A stretch of 64,000 nt of DNA, taken from Bradyrhizobiaceae bacterium. GTDB taxonomy: Bacteria > Pseudomonadota > Alphaproteobacteria > Rhizobiales > Xanthobacteraceae. Each line of letters begins with the position of its first letter. Position 1 is the stretch's first letter. The notes under the pieces are model-generated. The model saw nothing but the letters and a program-made list of their open reading frames with translations, was not told where the DNA came from and ran no database searches. The position numbers were made by a program, and so were the translations under genes. The stretch is from positions 186,001 through 250,000 of the forward strand of contig JADYXZ010000019.1 in the NCBI GenBank assembly GCA_020853885.1. The letters run 5' to 3'. This document shows positions 1-9,318 of the stretch, one piece after another.

Positions 1-535
1 CAGCGTGCACAAGCACCGTCTCGCCCGGCTGCAGCTTCGCGTTGTCGAACAGCATGTGCTCGACGGTGGCGAAGGTGAGGGGAGCGCAGGCCGCGTCCGT
101 CACGCTGACGCCGGCCGGCACCTTGATCGCGAGCCGCGCCGGCCAGTTGTAGAGGTCCTGCGCGTAGCCGTCGATGTGGAAGCCCGCGAGCCCATTCACG
201 GTCTCGCAGAGATTCTCGCGGCCTTCGCGGCAGGCTTTGCACTGGCCGCAGGTGAGCGCGCCATAGGGCACCACGAGCTCGCCCGGCGCAAAGCCGGAAA
301 CGCCTTCGCCGACGGCAGCGATCTCGCCGACCGCTTCCGCGCCGACCACGACCGGCAGCTTGCGCTTGGCGAAGGCCATGCCGCGCCACCCCCACACGTC
401 GATGTGGTTGAGCGCGATCGCCCGCGTGCGGATCTGCACCTCGCCGGCGCCGGGCGCGGCGGGCGCCGGAATCTCGGCCAGTTCGAGTTTTCGGTCGCCG
501 ACCAGCCGTAGCGCGCGCATGCGGGAACGTTCCAT
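1..535 (-). CDS. zinc-binding alcohol dehydrogenase family protein (C-terminus beyond window)
   Basis: The minus strand is open from an ATG at 535 to the window edge, giving the N-terminal 178 residues of a medium-chain dehydrogenase. The GroES-like fold is recognisable: VVGAEAVGEIAAVGEGV, then GELVVPYGALTCGQCKACR with the structural-zinc cysteines, and near the edge KLQPGETVLVHA at the start of the Rossmann part. It is the last visible gene of the acpXL-fabZ-fabF-fabF series. In rhizobia an alcohol dehydrogenase (adh2XL) occupies exactly this place before lpxXL, so a role in making the 27-hydroxy very-long-chain acyl group of lipid A is inferred. Substrate specificity cannot be read from the sequence, and the end of the gene is missing. 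Confidence 0.8.
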   Translation of the reverse strand, partial: MERSRMRALRLVGDRKLELAEIPAPAAPGAGEVQIRTRAIALNHIDVWGWRGMAFAKRKLPVVVGAEAVGEIAAVGEGVSGFAPGELVVPYGALTCGQCKACREGRENLCETVNGLAGFHIDGYAQDLYNWPARLAIKVPAGVSVTDAACAPLTFATVEHMLFDNAKLQPGETVLVHA

Positions 536-621
536 GAAAGGAGAATAAGAAAGAAGGGAAACGGCTAAGCGGTCAGCCGCGCGCCGTCAATCGTGCAGCA
601 ACCGGCCGCAGGCACGGCGCC

Positions 622-1902
622 TCAGTGCGGCTCCCCGCTCAGCACCAGGCACACGTTCTGCCCGCCAAACCCGAAGGAATTGGAGATCGCGTAGCGCACT
701 TTGGCGTCCCGGGCCGTGTTCGGTACCACGTCGAGGGGGATTTCCGGATCGGGCACCTGGTAGTTGATGGTGGGCGGGATGCGCTGGTGCTGGATCGTCA
801 GCAGCGAGAACGCCGCCTCGATCGCGCCGGCCGCCGACAGCGTATGCCCGATCATCGATTTGTTCGAAGAGATCGGCACCCTGGTCGCCCGCTCGCCGAG
901 CACGGTGGTCACGCCTTTGGCTTCCATCTTGTCGTTTTCCGGCGTGCCGGTGCCGTGCGCATTGATGTAATCGACGTCCTCCGGCGTGATGCCGGCGTCG
1001 GCGAGCGCATTGCGGATGCAGCCGATGATCGGCTTACCGTCCGGGCTCGAGCGCGTGCGGTGGAACGAGTCGGCCATCTCGCCGCAGCCGGCGATGACGC
1101 CGAGAATCTTCGCGCCGCGCGCTCGCGCGTGATCGAGATTTTCGAGCACGAGAGTCGCCGCGCCTTCCGCCATCACGAATCCGTCGCGGTTCTTCGAGAA
1201 CGGCTTCGACGCGGCGGAGGGGGGATCGTTCTGGGTGGAGAGCGCGGAGAGCAGCGCAAATCGGATCAGCGCTTCGGTGTTCACCGAACCGTCGGTGCCG
1301 ATCGAGAGCGCGACATCCGTCTCGCCGCGCTGGATCGCTTCGACGCCGAGCTGGATCGCGGATGCGCCGGACGCGCAGGCGGTCGACAGCGCGATCGGCG
1401 ATCCCCTGGTGCCGAGCTTGTCGGCGAGCCGCTCGGTCGTGCCGCGATAGAGGAACCGCTCGTAATAGGGAGCGAAGCGCTCCGTCTCCGCCATGCGGAT
1501 CAGGTCGTCGTAGCCGATCGTTTCCGCGTTGCTTGCCGACGCGAGCTCGATGCGCTGCGGCCATTCCACCTCGACCGGCGGCACCGCGACGAACAGCGGC
1601 CCCGGAAAATCGCCTTTGCTGCCGACGCCGGACTCGGCAATCGCCTCTTCGGCGGCAAGCAGCGCGAACTCTTCGGAAAGGGCAGGGGCGCACACCGGCT
1701 CGGCCGGGATGAAATCGATGGTGCCGGCGACGCGCGTGCGCAGCCCTTCGGTCGGGAAGCGCGTGATCTCGTGGATGCCGGACACGCCGCCCGTGAGCTT
1801 CTTCCAGTTGTCTTCCTTGCCGATGCCGAGCGACGTGACGATGCCGATCCCCGTTACCGCGACGACGGGCCGACCCTTGTGATCCTGCACGTTCTTGCTC
1901 AT
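622..1902 (-). CDS. beta-ketoacyl-ACP synthase (FabF1-like, AcpXL cluster)
   Basis: A 426-residue condensing enzyme of the FabF/KAS II family, close to the usual 410-430. The full Cys-His-His triad is visible: Cys176 in ALSTACASGAS, His316 in NAHGTGT and His353 in SNKSMIGHTLSAAGA, followed by the C-terminal glycine loop SNSFGFGGQN. It would extend acyl-ACP by two carbons from malonyl-ACP in the cytoplasm. It lies 15 bp downstream of a second, degenerate synthase gene and shares an operon with fabZ and acpXL, so the substrate is inferred to be the C26-C28 chain carried on AcpXL for lipid A. In Rhizobium the corresponding gene is fabF1XL. Confidence 0.88.
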   Translation of the reverse strand: MSKNVQDHKGRPVVAVTGIGIVTSLGIGKEDNWKKLTGGVSGIHEITRFPTEGLRTRVAGTIDFIPAEPVCAPALSEEFALLAAEEAIAESGVGSKGDFPGPLFVAVPPVEVEWPQRIELASASNAETIGYDDLIRMAETERFAPYYERFLYRGTTERLADKLGTRGSPIALSTACASGASAIQLGVEAIQRGETDVALSIGTDGSVNTEALIRFALLSALSTQNDPPSAASKPFSKNRDGFVMAEGAATLVLENLDHARARGAKILGVIAGCGEMADSFHRTRSSPDGKPIIGCIRNALADAGITPEDVDYINAHGTGTPENDKMEAKGVTTVLGERATRVPISSNKSMIGHTLSAAGAIEAAFSLLTIQHQRIPPTINYQVPDPEIPLDVVPNTARDAKVRYAISNSFGFGGQNVCLVLSGEPH

Positions 1903-1917
1903 GCCGCCCTCCGTCGT

Positions 1918-3111
1918 TCAGGCCGGTTCGACGAGTGCCAGACCTTCTCCGCGCCAGACGCCGATGCCGGTGACCAGCGCCTGCTTGAGCGTGCCCGACC
2001 AAGGAAGCTCGAAGCCCGTCGGGTCGAGCGCCGGCCACAGCCCGCCGCGCGAAATGGCCAGCGCCGCCAGCCCGACATTGAGCGGAAACTGCGCCTCCAC
2101 TCCATGCCCGAGCACGGAACCCGTGGCCCGCACCGGAATCCCTTCGAGCGACCCTAATGCGGTCCGTTCCGCTTGCGTCGCATGCGCGGCACCGCTTGCG
2201 GAGGATAGCACCGCCAACTCGCCGCTGGCGAGCCGCGGTTTCACGTCGCCCAGCATCCGGGAAATGGCTGCTTCCAGCGAATCGACGTCGCGGCGGCAAC
2301 GCGCCGCATCGATGTGAGTGAGCTTGGCATAGACGCGCGCGCCGCGCGCCTCGGCGTGCGCCCGCGATTCAATGACCAGAAACGCGCCGAGCGATCCCGC
2401 GGCGATCCCGGCGTGCCCGGCTCCGCGCGCCCAGACCGGTTGATAGGGAGCCTTCAATGCCTCCCGCCCGAATGCGAGCTGCAACAGGATGTCCCAGCGC
2501 TGGCCGTTATAGGCGCCGCCGACGAAGCCGATCTCGCTCTGTCCGGCAGCGATGCGCCGGGCGGCGATCCGCAGCGCGTCGACGCCGGCAAGCTCCTCGC
2601 CCATGAACGTCCGCGACGAGCCGATCACGTTGAACACGATCGAGATGTTGCCGGCGAGGAGGTTCGCGAGCTGCGCGAGCGACAGCGTCGGCCGCAGGTC
2701 GCTCAACAAGCGCTCGTTCAGGAGCCGCTTCGGATTCTCCGCGGTCCGCAGGTCCGTCAGGATCTTGCCGTCGACGGCCGTGTCGCGTTCGCCGCCGCCG
2801 GCCGCGACCAGCATATCGACCCGGCTGAGAATCTCATTGTTGCCTTTGATGCCAGCGTCGTCGAGCGCGAGCCCCGCCGCGTAGCAGCCGATCCGCTGCC
2901 ACGGCTCCATCTGCCGCTGGTCGCCCTTCTTCGGGATCTGCAGGTCGAAATTGATTGGCGCGATCGGGTGGACGACGTAGGGCGCGAACGAGGTCTCGTC
3001 GACGATCGGCTTCGCGGCGGACAGGCCGTTCCAGTGCGCGTCCAGACCCTCGCCCAGGCAGGAGACGAGCCCGATGCCCGTGATCAGTACGTCGCGCGCG
3101 TCACCCGGCAT
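1918..3111 (-). CDS. degenerate beta-ketoacyl-ACP synthase partner (FabF2-like)
   Basis: A 397-residue thiolase-fold protein of the ketoacyl synthase family. The start chosen, MPGDARDVLITGIGLVSCLG, overlaps the fabZ stop by 11 bp; an upstream ATG at 3156 would add 15 residues unlike the family. The catalytic residues look lost. The segment where the nucleophile should be reads NVIGSSRTFMGEELAG with no cysteine, and the NAHGTGT segment is replaced by SSASGAAHAT. A histidine near the third position survives in SVLGHGVEAQF. It may act as a chain-length-factor-like partner of the intact synthase next door. The position matches fabF2XL in rhizobial AcpXL clusters. Family membership is sure; the partner role is inference. 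Confidence 0.8.
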   Translation of the reverse strand: MPGDARDVLITGIGLVSCLGEGLDAHWNGLSAAKPIVDETSFAPYVVHPIAPINFDLQIPKKGDQRQMEPWQRIGCYAAGLALDDAGIKGNNEILSRVDMLVAAGGGERDTAVDGKILTDLRTAENPKRLLNERLLSDLRPTLSLAQLANLLAGNISIVFNVIGSSRTFMGEELAGVDALRIAARRIAAGQSEIGFVGGAYNGQRWDILLQLAFGREALKAPYQPVWARGAGHAGIAAGSLGAFLVIESRAHAEARGARVYAKLTHIDAARCRRDVDSLEAAISRMLGDVKPRLASGELAVLSSASGAAHATQAERTALGSLEGIPVRATGSVLGHGVEAQFPLNVGLAALAISRGGLWPALDPTGFELPWSGTLKQALVTGIGVWRGEGLALVEPA

Positions 3112-3577
3112 TCGGCACCAACTCCGGGGGAAAGCCGACCCGGCGAGCCTGGGCAATCACATGTTCCCTGAACGTCGGGGAAGGGAAGGGCATGACGCGG
3201 AACGTGGTTTCAGCTTCGCATTTCAATTTGCCGTCGGCGAGAACCCGGTTTGACGTTTTATAGAAGCCGGAGCCCTCGTGCAGGAGCCGCGCTTCGAGCA
3301 GGAGCTGCGTGCCCGGCGTGACGAAGTCGCGCATCTTCGCCTCGTGCACGATCGAAAGAAACGGAAAACGCTCGAACTTCGTCAGCCCGAGGATCAGCCA
3401 GCCGGCGGTCTGCGCCATGGATTCGATCAACAGCACGCCCGGCAGGATCGGATGGCCGGGGAAATGGCCGAGATAGATGCTGGAATCGACAGGCACTGCC
3501 GACTCGCACTGCGCCAAGCCATTCTCGATCGACAGCGAACGGATGCGGTCGACCAGAATGAAGATTTCGATTTGCAT
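3101..3577 (-). CDS. fabZ: 3-hydroxyacyl-ACP dehydratase, FabZ family
   Basis: A 158-residue hot-dog-fold dehydratase. The active-site signature is GHFPGHPILPGVLLIESMAQ, carrying the family histidine and, on the following helix, the acidic residue. It removes water from 3-hydroxyacyl-ACP during fatty acid elongation in the cytoplasm. The start ATG at 3577 lies 9 bp after the acpXL stop, and the 3' end overlaps the next gene, so translation is probably coupled. Its place between acpXL and the two synthase genes matches fabZXL of the lipid A very-long-chain pathway. It is therefore probably not the housekeeping FabZ, which normally sits with lpxD/lpxA. Confidence 0.88.
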   Translation of the reverse strand: MQIEIFILVDRIRSLSIENGLAQCESAVPVDSSIYLGHFPGHPILPGVLLIESMAQTAGWLILGLTKFERFPFLSIVHEAKMRDFVTPGTQLLLEARLLHEGSGFYKTSNRVLADGKLKCEAETTFRVMPFPSPTFREHVIAQARRVGFPPELVPNAG

Positions 3578-3586
3578 TCCTAGAAC

Positions 3587-3868
3587 TCAGGCGCCCTTCG
3601 CAGCTTTCAACTCGTCGATCCGTTCGCACAGATTGCTCAGGACGAAATACTGCTCGGTCGTCGCCTTGCCCTCGTTGACTTCCTGGGTCCACCGCTCGAG
3701 CGGCAGCTTGATGCCGAATGCCTTGTCGATGGCGAATGCGATATCGAGGAAGTCCAGGCTGTCGATCCCGAGGTCGTCGATCGCATGGCTTTCCGGTTTG
3801 ATGTTCTCGCGCGGAATATCGCACGTCTCGGCAATGATGTTGGCGACCGTATCGAAGGTCGAGGACAT
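3587..3868 (-). CDS. acpXL: acyl carrier protein AcpXL
   Basis: A 93-residue acyl carrier protein, longer than the roughly 78 residues of housekeeping AcpP and the size typical of AcpXL. The phosphopantetheine attachment serine is in [18 protein letters not shown]. An ATG at 3868 gives the family-like start [19 protein letters not shown]; upstream in-frame codons do not resemble an ACP. AcpXL carries the 27-hydroxyoctacosanoyl chain that LpxXL transfers to lipid A in rhizobia and relatives. It is the first gene of a tight minus-strand operon with fabZ and two fabF-like genes, and is the main reason for placing the organism in the Hyphomicrobiales. Confidence 0.9.
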   Translation of the reverse strand: MSSTFDTVANIIAETCDIPRENIKPESHAIDDLGIDSLDFLDIAFAIDKAFGIKLPLERWTQEVNEGKATTEQYFVLSNLCERIDELKAAKGA

Positions 3869-4251
3869 GACGGGTCTCCAATCGGGCGGCGCGCGGCCTT
3901 GGGGACAAATTGAAAGGGCCGGGACGGCAGCCGGCCCAGCAGGGGTCTTGTGCGGGTTTCGCGCTCCTATAGCGGACGGCGCATGGGCTTTCAATGGCGC
4001 TGCGACGCGGAAGATGCCGCCGTCCGGGCCAATTTCGGCGGGCCTTGCCACGGGCAGCGGGTCCGCGTCTCGGCGTCGGCTTGCAACCGCAAGAATCGAT
4101 ATGATACCGGCATAGTGGAGACGGAGTCGGCCCGCGGCGAAATGGGGTTCGCGCCAAAGGGCCGTGCCGCCGACCCGACCTGTTGCCTGCCATCCAGACT
4201 CCGGCCGGAACCGCCCTCCTCGGCATAACCCCAAGGCTTTCGGTCTCGGCG
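3869..4251. promoter_or_regulatory. divergent intergenic region between acpXL and the hyf-like operon
   Basis: This 383-bp gap separates two operons that run away from each other, so it must carry both promoters. I see no credible gene in it; the open frames that cross it have no family resemblance. A TATGAT hexamer at 4100-4105 could serve the plus-strand operon, but no well-spaced -35 box is evident, and no clear promoter was found for acpXL. The region is GC-rich with a few AT islands. Confidence 0.4.
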
Positions 4252-6261
4252 ATGAACGTCGAATTTCACGCCGGCTTCTTCGTATTCGCGCTCCTCGCCC
4301 TGGCAGCCGCGTCCGTGCCGCTGGCGCGCACCCCGCGCGGGCCGGTCATTATCTATGGAGCCGCCGCCGCGATCGCCGCCATTGCGGCGTTGTCGGGAGC
4401 GATCGCCGCCGCTCGCGGCATTCCCCTGCAGGTCCGCCTGCCGCTCGGCCTGCCGGGTATCGGCGTCCGCCTGCAGCTTGACGCGCTCTCCTCGATCTTC
4501 GCGCTGATCGTCAATCTCGCCGCCGCGCTCGCGAGCCTCTACGCCGTCGGCTACGGCCGCCACGAGCACGAGCAGGGGCGGGTGTTGCCGTTCTACTGCC
4601 TGTTCCTGCTCGGCATGAATCTCGTCCTCGTCGCCGATGACGCGTTCACGTTTCTCATCGCCTGGGAGTTCATGTCGCTGTCGTCGTGGGCGCTCGTGCT
4701 CGTGCATCACAAGAGCGAAGTGAACCGCAATGCCGGCTTCCTCTATCTCACCATGGCGGCGATCGGCACGCTCGCGCTGCTGTTCGTCTTCGGCATGCTC
4801 GCAGGCGGAGCGGGCGGCTACGCATTCGATGCCATCCGCGCCCAGGAGCTCAACGGCTTCGCCGCAGGCGTGACGCTCCTGCTGGCGCTGGTCGGGACCG
4901 GATCCAAGGCCGGCCTCGTCCCGCTGCACGCCTGGTTGCCGCCCGCGCATTCGGCGGCGCCGAGCCACGTCTCCGCGCTGATGAGCGGCGTGATGACCAA
5001 GGTGGCCGTCTATGGGTTCATCCGCATCGTGTTCGATCTGCTCGGCGCGCCCGACTGGTGGTGGGGCACGCTCGTCCTCGTGCTCGGCGGCATCACCGCG
5101 GTGCTCGGCGTGCTCTACGCGCTCATGCAGCACGATCTCAAACGGCTGCTCGCCTATCACACGGTCGAGAATATCGGCATCATCTTCATCGGCCTCGGGC
5201 TCGCGCTTGCCTTCAAGTATCACGGCATGACCGGCGCCGCGGCGCTCGCGGCGACGGCGGCGATCTTCCACGTCTTCAATCATTGCATCTTCAAGAGCCT
5301 GCTCTTCTTCGGCGCCGGCGCGGTGCAGACCGCGACCGGCACGCGCGACATGGACCACCTCGGCGGTCTCATCCATCGCATGCCGGGCACGTCGTTCCTG
5401 TTCCTCGTCGGCTGCGTGGCGATTTCTGCACTGCCGCCCCTCAACGGGTTCGTCTCCGAATGGCTCACCTTCCAGGTGATCCTGCTCAGCCCCGAGCTGC
5501 CGGACTGGGGATTGAAGTTCTCGATCCCGGCGGTCGGCGCGCTGCTGGCGCTTTCGGCGGCGCTCGCCGCCGCCTGCTTCGTCAAGGCCTTCGGTGTCAC
5601 CTTCCTCGGCCGCGCCCGCACCCCGGAGGCGGCCGCGGCGGGCGAGGTCGACCGCTATTCGCTCGCCGCCATGGGCGTGCTGGCGGCGCTCTGCCTGCTC
5701 GCCGGCATCTTTCCGGGCGTGGTGATCGACATCCTCGCGCCGACGGTAACGAGCATCGTCGGCGGACGCATGCCGGTGCAGACCGAGATCGCCTGGCTCA
5801 CCATCGTGCCGATCGCCGAAAGCCGCAGCTCCTACAACGGCCTGATCCTGTTCCTGTTCATTGCCTTTGCGGCCTACGTCGCCGTTTACGTGATTCATCG
5901 GCTTGCTTCCGACGCCGTGCGCCGCGGTCCCGCCTGGGATTGCGGCTTTCCCGATCCGCGGCCGCAGACGCAATACAGCGCCTCGAGCTTCGCGCAGCCG
6001 ATCCGCCGCGTGTACGGGACGCTCGTTTTCCGCGCCCGTGAGATCGTCGACATGCCGCGCCCCGGCGACCTGCGCGCGGCGCGCTTCAGCGTCCGCCTGC
6101 GCGATCTAATCTGGGACTGGTTCTATGCGCCGGTCGTGGTGGGCGTGACCACCGCGGCCGACCTGCTCAATCCGCTCCAGTTCCAGACCATCCGCCGCTA
6201 TCTCGCGCTTGTTTTCACGGCCCTCGTCACGGTGCTCACGGTGGTGGCGCTATGGCAGTGA
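4252..6261 (+). CDS. hyfB: HyfB-like proton-translocating membrane subunit (NuoL/M/N family)
   Basis: A 669-residue polytopic membrane protein of the complex I antiporter-like family. The ATG at 4252 begins [17 protein letters not shown], a natural first membrane helix; an in-frame start at 4183 would add a non-hydrophobic leader. Family hallmarks include [16 protein letters not shown] and [19 protein letters not shown], the latter with the conserved Lys and His of the proton channel. The C-terminal tail, with a soluble loop rich in Pro and Arg, is typical of hydrogenase-4 component B. It is first of six overlapping genes and would be a proton- or ion-pumping arm of the complex. The stop overlaps the next start by 10 bp. 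Confidence 0.88.
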   Translation: MNVEFHAGFFVFALLALAAASVPLARTPRGPVIIYGAAAAIAAIAALSGAIAAARGIPLQVRLPLGLPGIGVRLQLDALSSIFALIVNLAAALASLYAVGYGRHEHEQGRVLPFYCLFLLGMNLVLVADDAFTFLIAWEFMSLSSWALVLVHHKSEVNRNAGFLYLTMAAIGTLALLFVFGMLAGGAGGYAFDAIRAQELNGFAAGVTLLLALVGTGSKAGLVPLHAWLPPAHSAAPSHVSALMSGVMTKVAVYGFIRIVFDLLGAPDWWWGTLVLVLGGITAVLGVLYALMQHDLKRLLAYHTVENIGIIFIGLGLALAFKYHGMTGAAALAATAAIFHVFNHCIFKSLLFFGAGAVQTATGTRDMDHLGGLIHRMPGTSFLFLVGCVAISALPPLNGFVSEWLTFQVILLSPELPDWGLKFSIPAVGALLALSAALAAACFVKAFGVTFLGRARTPEAAAAGEVDRYSLAAMGVLAALCLLAGIFPGVVIDILAPTVTSIVGGRMPVQTEIAWLTIVPIAESRSSYNGLILFLFIAFAAYVAVYVIHRLASDAVRRGPAWDCGFPDPRPQTQYSASSFAQPIRRVYGTLVFRAREIVDMPRPGDLRAARFSVRLRDLIWDWFYAPVVVGVTTAADLLNPLQFQTIRRYLALVFTALVTVLTVVALWQ

Positions 6262-7208
6262 TCTACGATCTCCTCGTCCAGGGCGTGCAGATGTTCCTGG
6301 TGCTGGCGCTGGCGCCGCTGCTCACCGGTTTCGTGCGCGTGATCAAGGCGCGGCTCCTGCGCCGGCGCGGCCCACCCTTGCTGCAGCCCTACTATGATCT
6401 CGCGCGCCTGCTCGGCAAGGAAGTGGTGCTCGCGGAAAACGCCTCGTGGCTGTTCCGCGTGTCGCCCTACATGATCTTTGCCGCGACCTGGGTCGCCGCC
6501 GCGCTCGTGCCGACCTTTGCCACCGGACTGATCTTCAGCTGGTCGGCGGACCTCATCGCCATCATCGCGCTGCTCGCGAGCGCGCGCTTCTTCCTCGCGC
6601 TCGTCGGCCTCGACATCGGCACGAGCTTCGGCGGCATCGGCTCCTCGCGCGAAGTGACTTTTGCGTCGCTCGCCGAGCCCGCCATGATCATGATCATCTT
6701 CACGCTGGCGCTGATCGCGGGCTCGACCCAACTCTCGACGATCGCGCACATCATGTCGATGCCGGAGCTGGGCTTGCGGGTTTCGCTGGGGCTGGCGCTG
6801 GTGGCGCTCATCCTCGTCGCCATCGCCGAGAACTCGCGCATCCCGGTCGACAACCCGGCGACGCATCTTGAGCTCACGATGGTGCACGAGGCGATGGTGC
6901 TCGAATATTCCGGCCGTCACCTCGCCCTCATCGAGTTCGCGTCGATGCTGAAGCTCTTGCTCTATGTGTCCCTCATCGCCTGCATCTTCGCGCCGTGGGG
7001 TATGGCCAATCCGGGCGCCGCCTCGCTCGCCTTCCTCGGCGGGCTCGTGCTGTATCCGCTCAAGCTCGCGGTCGGCGGCGCGTTGCTCGGCCTGTTCGAG
7101 ACCTCGATCGCCAAGATGCGCGTCTTCCGTGTGCCGGAGCTGCTCGGTGCCGCGCTCATGCTCGGCCTGCTCGGGACGCTCTTCCTGTTCGTGTCGGGGA
7201 GCTTCTGA
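6252..7208 (+). CDS. hyfC: HyfC-like membrane anchor subunit (NuoH family)
   Basis: A 318-residue membrane protein of the NuoH/HycD/HyfC family. Recognisable segments are RRRGPPLLQPYYDLARLLGK near the N-terminus, the acidic loop PVDNPATHLELTMVHEAMVL and ALVALILVAIAENSRIPVD. The glutamates and aspartates in these loops belong to the quinone/ion coupling region in homologues. About eight membrane helices are apparent. The ATG lies inside the end of hyfB and the TGA overlaps the next ATG by one base, indicating a translationally coupled operon. This subunit joins the soluble redox module to the antiporter-like subunits. Confidence 0.87.
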   Translation: MAVIYDLLVQGVQMFLVLALAPLLTGFVRVIKARLLRRRGPPLLQPYYDLARLLGKEVVLAENASWLFRVSPYMIFAATWVAAALVPTFATGLIFSWSADLIAIIALLASARFFLALVGLDIGTSFGGIGSSREVTFASLAEPAMIMIIFTLALIAGSTQLSTIAHIMSMPELGLRVSLGLALVALILVAIAENSRIPVDNPATHLELTMVHEAMVLEYSGRHLALIEFASMLKLLLYVSLIACIFAPWGMANPGAASLAFLGGLVLYPLKLAVGGALLGLFETSIAKMRVFRVPELLGAALMLGLLGTLFLFVSGSF

Positions 7209-7870
7209 TGCGCGGGCTTCAATTCGACATCGCGCACCTGCTGGCGGGCATGCTCGTGCTCGTGAGCCTGATCCAGCTCTATCAGGACCGGCTGCAGTCG
7301 CTCATCAACGTCTTTGCGCTGCATGCGATCGTCCTCTCGCTCTCCGTTGCCTGGCAGGCCCACATCCAGGGCGCGCCGCATCTGTTCGTGACCGCGCTGA
7401 TCGCGCTCGTGTTCAAGGGCATGGTCATTCCCGTGGTCCTGCACCGGGTCATCCGCCGGCTCGGGATTCACCGGGAGATCGAGACCGTGGGCGGCATCGG
7501 CCTGACCATGCTCGCCGGCGTCGCCATGGTCGGCCTGTCCATGGTCGTGATGCTGAAGGTGACGCCGGGCGCCGACCCGATCGCCCGCGAGGATCTCGCG
7601 TTCGCGCTTTCCGTCGTCCTGATCGGCCTCTTGATGATGGTCACCCGTCGCAACGCGGTGAGCCAGGTCGTCGGCTTCATGTCGCTGGAGAACGGCCTGA
7701 TCCTGGCCGCCGCCGGTGCGCGCGGCATGCCGCTCGTCGTCGAAATCTCGGTCGCCTTCTCGATCCTGATCGCCTTCATCGTGATCGGCATCTTCCTGTT
7801 CCGCATCCGCGAGCGCTTCGACACGGTCGATGTCGGCGCCCTCGACCGCTTCCGGGGTGATCGGCAATGA
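7208..7870 (+). CDS. hyfE: HyfE-like membrane subunit
   Basis: A 220-residue, strongly hydrophobic protein with about seven membrane helices, starting MRGLQFDIAHLLAGMLVL. It corresponds to hydrogenase-4 component E, whose C-terminal part is related to NuoK; the buried acidic residue in the segment VGFMSLENGLILAAAG is the NuoK-like feature. The start overlaps the hyfC stop and the stop overlaps the hyfF start (ATGA), so it is part of the same coupled transcript. It has no redox centre; its role is structural and in ion translocation within the membrane arm. Confidence 0.82.
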   Translation: MRGLQFDIAHLLAGMLVLVSLIQLYQDRLQSLINVFALHAIVLSLSVAWQAHIQGAPHLFVTALIALVFKGMVIPVVLHRVIRRLGIHREIETVGGIGLTMLAGVAMVGLSMVVMLKVTPGADPIAREDLAFALSVVLIGLLMMVTRRNAVSQVVGFMSLENGLILAAAGARGMPLVVEISVAFSILIAFIVIGIFLFRIRERFDTVDVGALDRFRGDRQ

Positions 7871-9315
7871 CGAGCTACGCCGACATCGCGCTTGCGGCCG
7901 TGCTGGCGATCCCGCTCGCAACAGCGGCTTTGCTGGTGGTGTTCCCGGGTTACCGGCTGACCGCGCGGCTGAACGTGCTCGCGGCGCTCGCGACCTTCGT
8001 TGCCGCCGCCTCGCTGTTCGTGTTCCGGCCCGAAGCCGGCACCTATCTCGTCGTCGACGATCTCAACGTCGTCTTCATCGGGCTTACGACCTTCGTCGGC
8101 TTCACCACGAGCGTCTTCAGCGCGAGCTACATCGCGCACGAGCTGGAAACCGGGCGCCTCACACCGGTTTATCTGCGTTTCTACCACGCGATGTACCAGC
8201 TCCTGATGTTCTCGATGAATCTGGCGCTGATCGCCAACAACATCGGGCTGATGTGGGTGGCGATCGAGCTCGCCACCCTCACCACCGTCCTCATGGTCGG
8301 CATCTACCGCACCCACGAGGCGCTGGAAGCGGCGTGGAAGTATTTCATCCTCGGCAGCGTCGGCATTGCGCTCGCGCTGTTCGGCACGATCCTCATCTAC
8401 CTCGCCGCGCAGCCGGTGGTGGGCGAGGGGCTCGACGCCATGACCTGGACCCTCCTGATCAAGCGCGCTGGCGACTTCGACGCGGCACTCCTCAATATCG
8501 CGTTCGTGTTTCTGCTGCTCGGCTACGGCACGAAGGTCGGACTCGCGCCGCTGCATGCGTGGCTGCCGGACGCGCACGCCGAAGGCCCGACGCCGATCTC
8601 CGCGGTCCTTTCCGGCCTGCTCCTGAACGTCGCGCTCTATGCGCTCTTGCGTTTCAAAGTATTGCTTGCGGTCAACGTCGAGGCGGTGACGCCGGGCCTC
8701 TTGATGATGATCCTCGGCCTGCTGTCGCTCCTGTTTGCCGCCTTCATGCTGTACCGCCGCCGCGACATCAAACGCTTCTTCGCCTATTCCTCGATCGAGC
8801 ACATGGGTATCATCGTGTTCGCGTTCGGCATCGGCGGGCCGATTGCGAATTTCGCCGGGCTCCTGCACATGACCATGCACTCGCTGACGAAGTCGGCGAT
8901 CTTCTTCGCGGTCGGCCACATCGCCCAGGTCAAAGGGACCCAGCGCATGGCCGACATCCGCGGCCTGTCGGTGAGCCATCCGGCGCTCGCGATTGCATTC
9001 GCGCTTTGCGTCGTGGCGATCGCCGGCCTGCCGCCGTTCGGCGTATTCGCGAGCGAGTTTCTGCTCGTCACCACCACGTTCGCGCGCGAGCCGTGGCTTG
9101 CGCTGCTGCTCGGGTTCGGCCTGCTGGTCGCTTTCGGCGCGCTGCTCTGGCGGCTGCAGGGCTTGCTGTTCGGCGAGCCCGAGGGACCGTCCGGCAAGAC
9201 GGAGGCAAGCCTCGTTCCGATCTATATGCATCTGGCGATCGTGCTGATGGCGGGCATCTGGATTCCGACGCCGGTTGCGACCTGGTTCGACCAGGTCGCG
9301 AAGTTGCTGGGGTAG
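7867..9315 (+). CDS. hyfF: HyfF-like proton-translocating membrane subunit (NuoL/M/N family)
   Basis: A 482-residue antiporter-like subunit with about 14 helices. The family core is clear: NNIGLMWVAIELATLTTVLM with the conserved glutamate, GYGTKVGLAPLHAWLPDAHA with the conserved lysine and histidine, and RRRDIKRFFAYSSIEHMGII. These match hydrogenase-4 component F and NuoM. It is the second antiporter-like subunit of this cluster after HyfB, so the predicted complex would have two pumping arms. Spacing to the next gene is only 3 bp. Confidence 0.87.
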   Translation: MTSYADIALAAVLAIPLATAALLVVFPGYRLTARLNVLAALATFVAAASLFVFRPEAGTYLVVDDLNVVFIGLTTFVGFTTSVFSASYIAHELETGRLTPVYLRFYHAMYQLLMFSMNLALIANNIGLMWVAIELATLTTVLMVGIYRTHEALEAAWKYFILGSVGIALALFGTILIYLAAQPVVGEGLDAMTWTLLIKRAGDFDAALLNIAFVFLLLGYGTKVGLAPLHAWLPDAHAEGPTPISAVLSGLLLNVALYALLRFKVLLAVNVEAVTPGLLMMILGLLSLLFAAFMLYRRRDIKRFFAYSSIEHMGIIVFAFGIGGPIANFAGLLHMTMHSLTKSAIFFAVGHIAQVKGTQRMADIRGLSVSHPALAIAFALCVVAIAGLPPFGVFASEFLLVTTTFAREPWLALLLGFGLLVAFGALLWRLQGLLFGEPEGPSGKTEASLVPIYMHLAIVLMAGIWIPTPVATWFDQVAKLLG

Positions 9316-9318
9316 GTC

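Noticed and set aside
625..2157. A 510-residue plus-strand frame over the ketoacyl synthase genes.
   Set aside because: It is antisense to a well-supported gene with intact catalytic motifs, and its Arg/Asp/His-rich composition is the typical shadow of GC-rich coding DNA.
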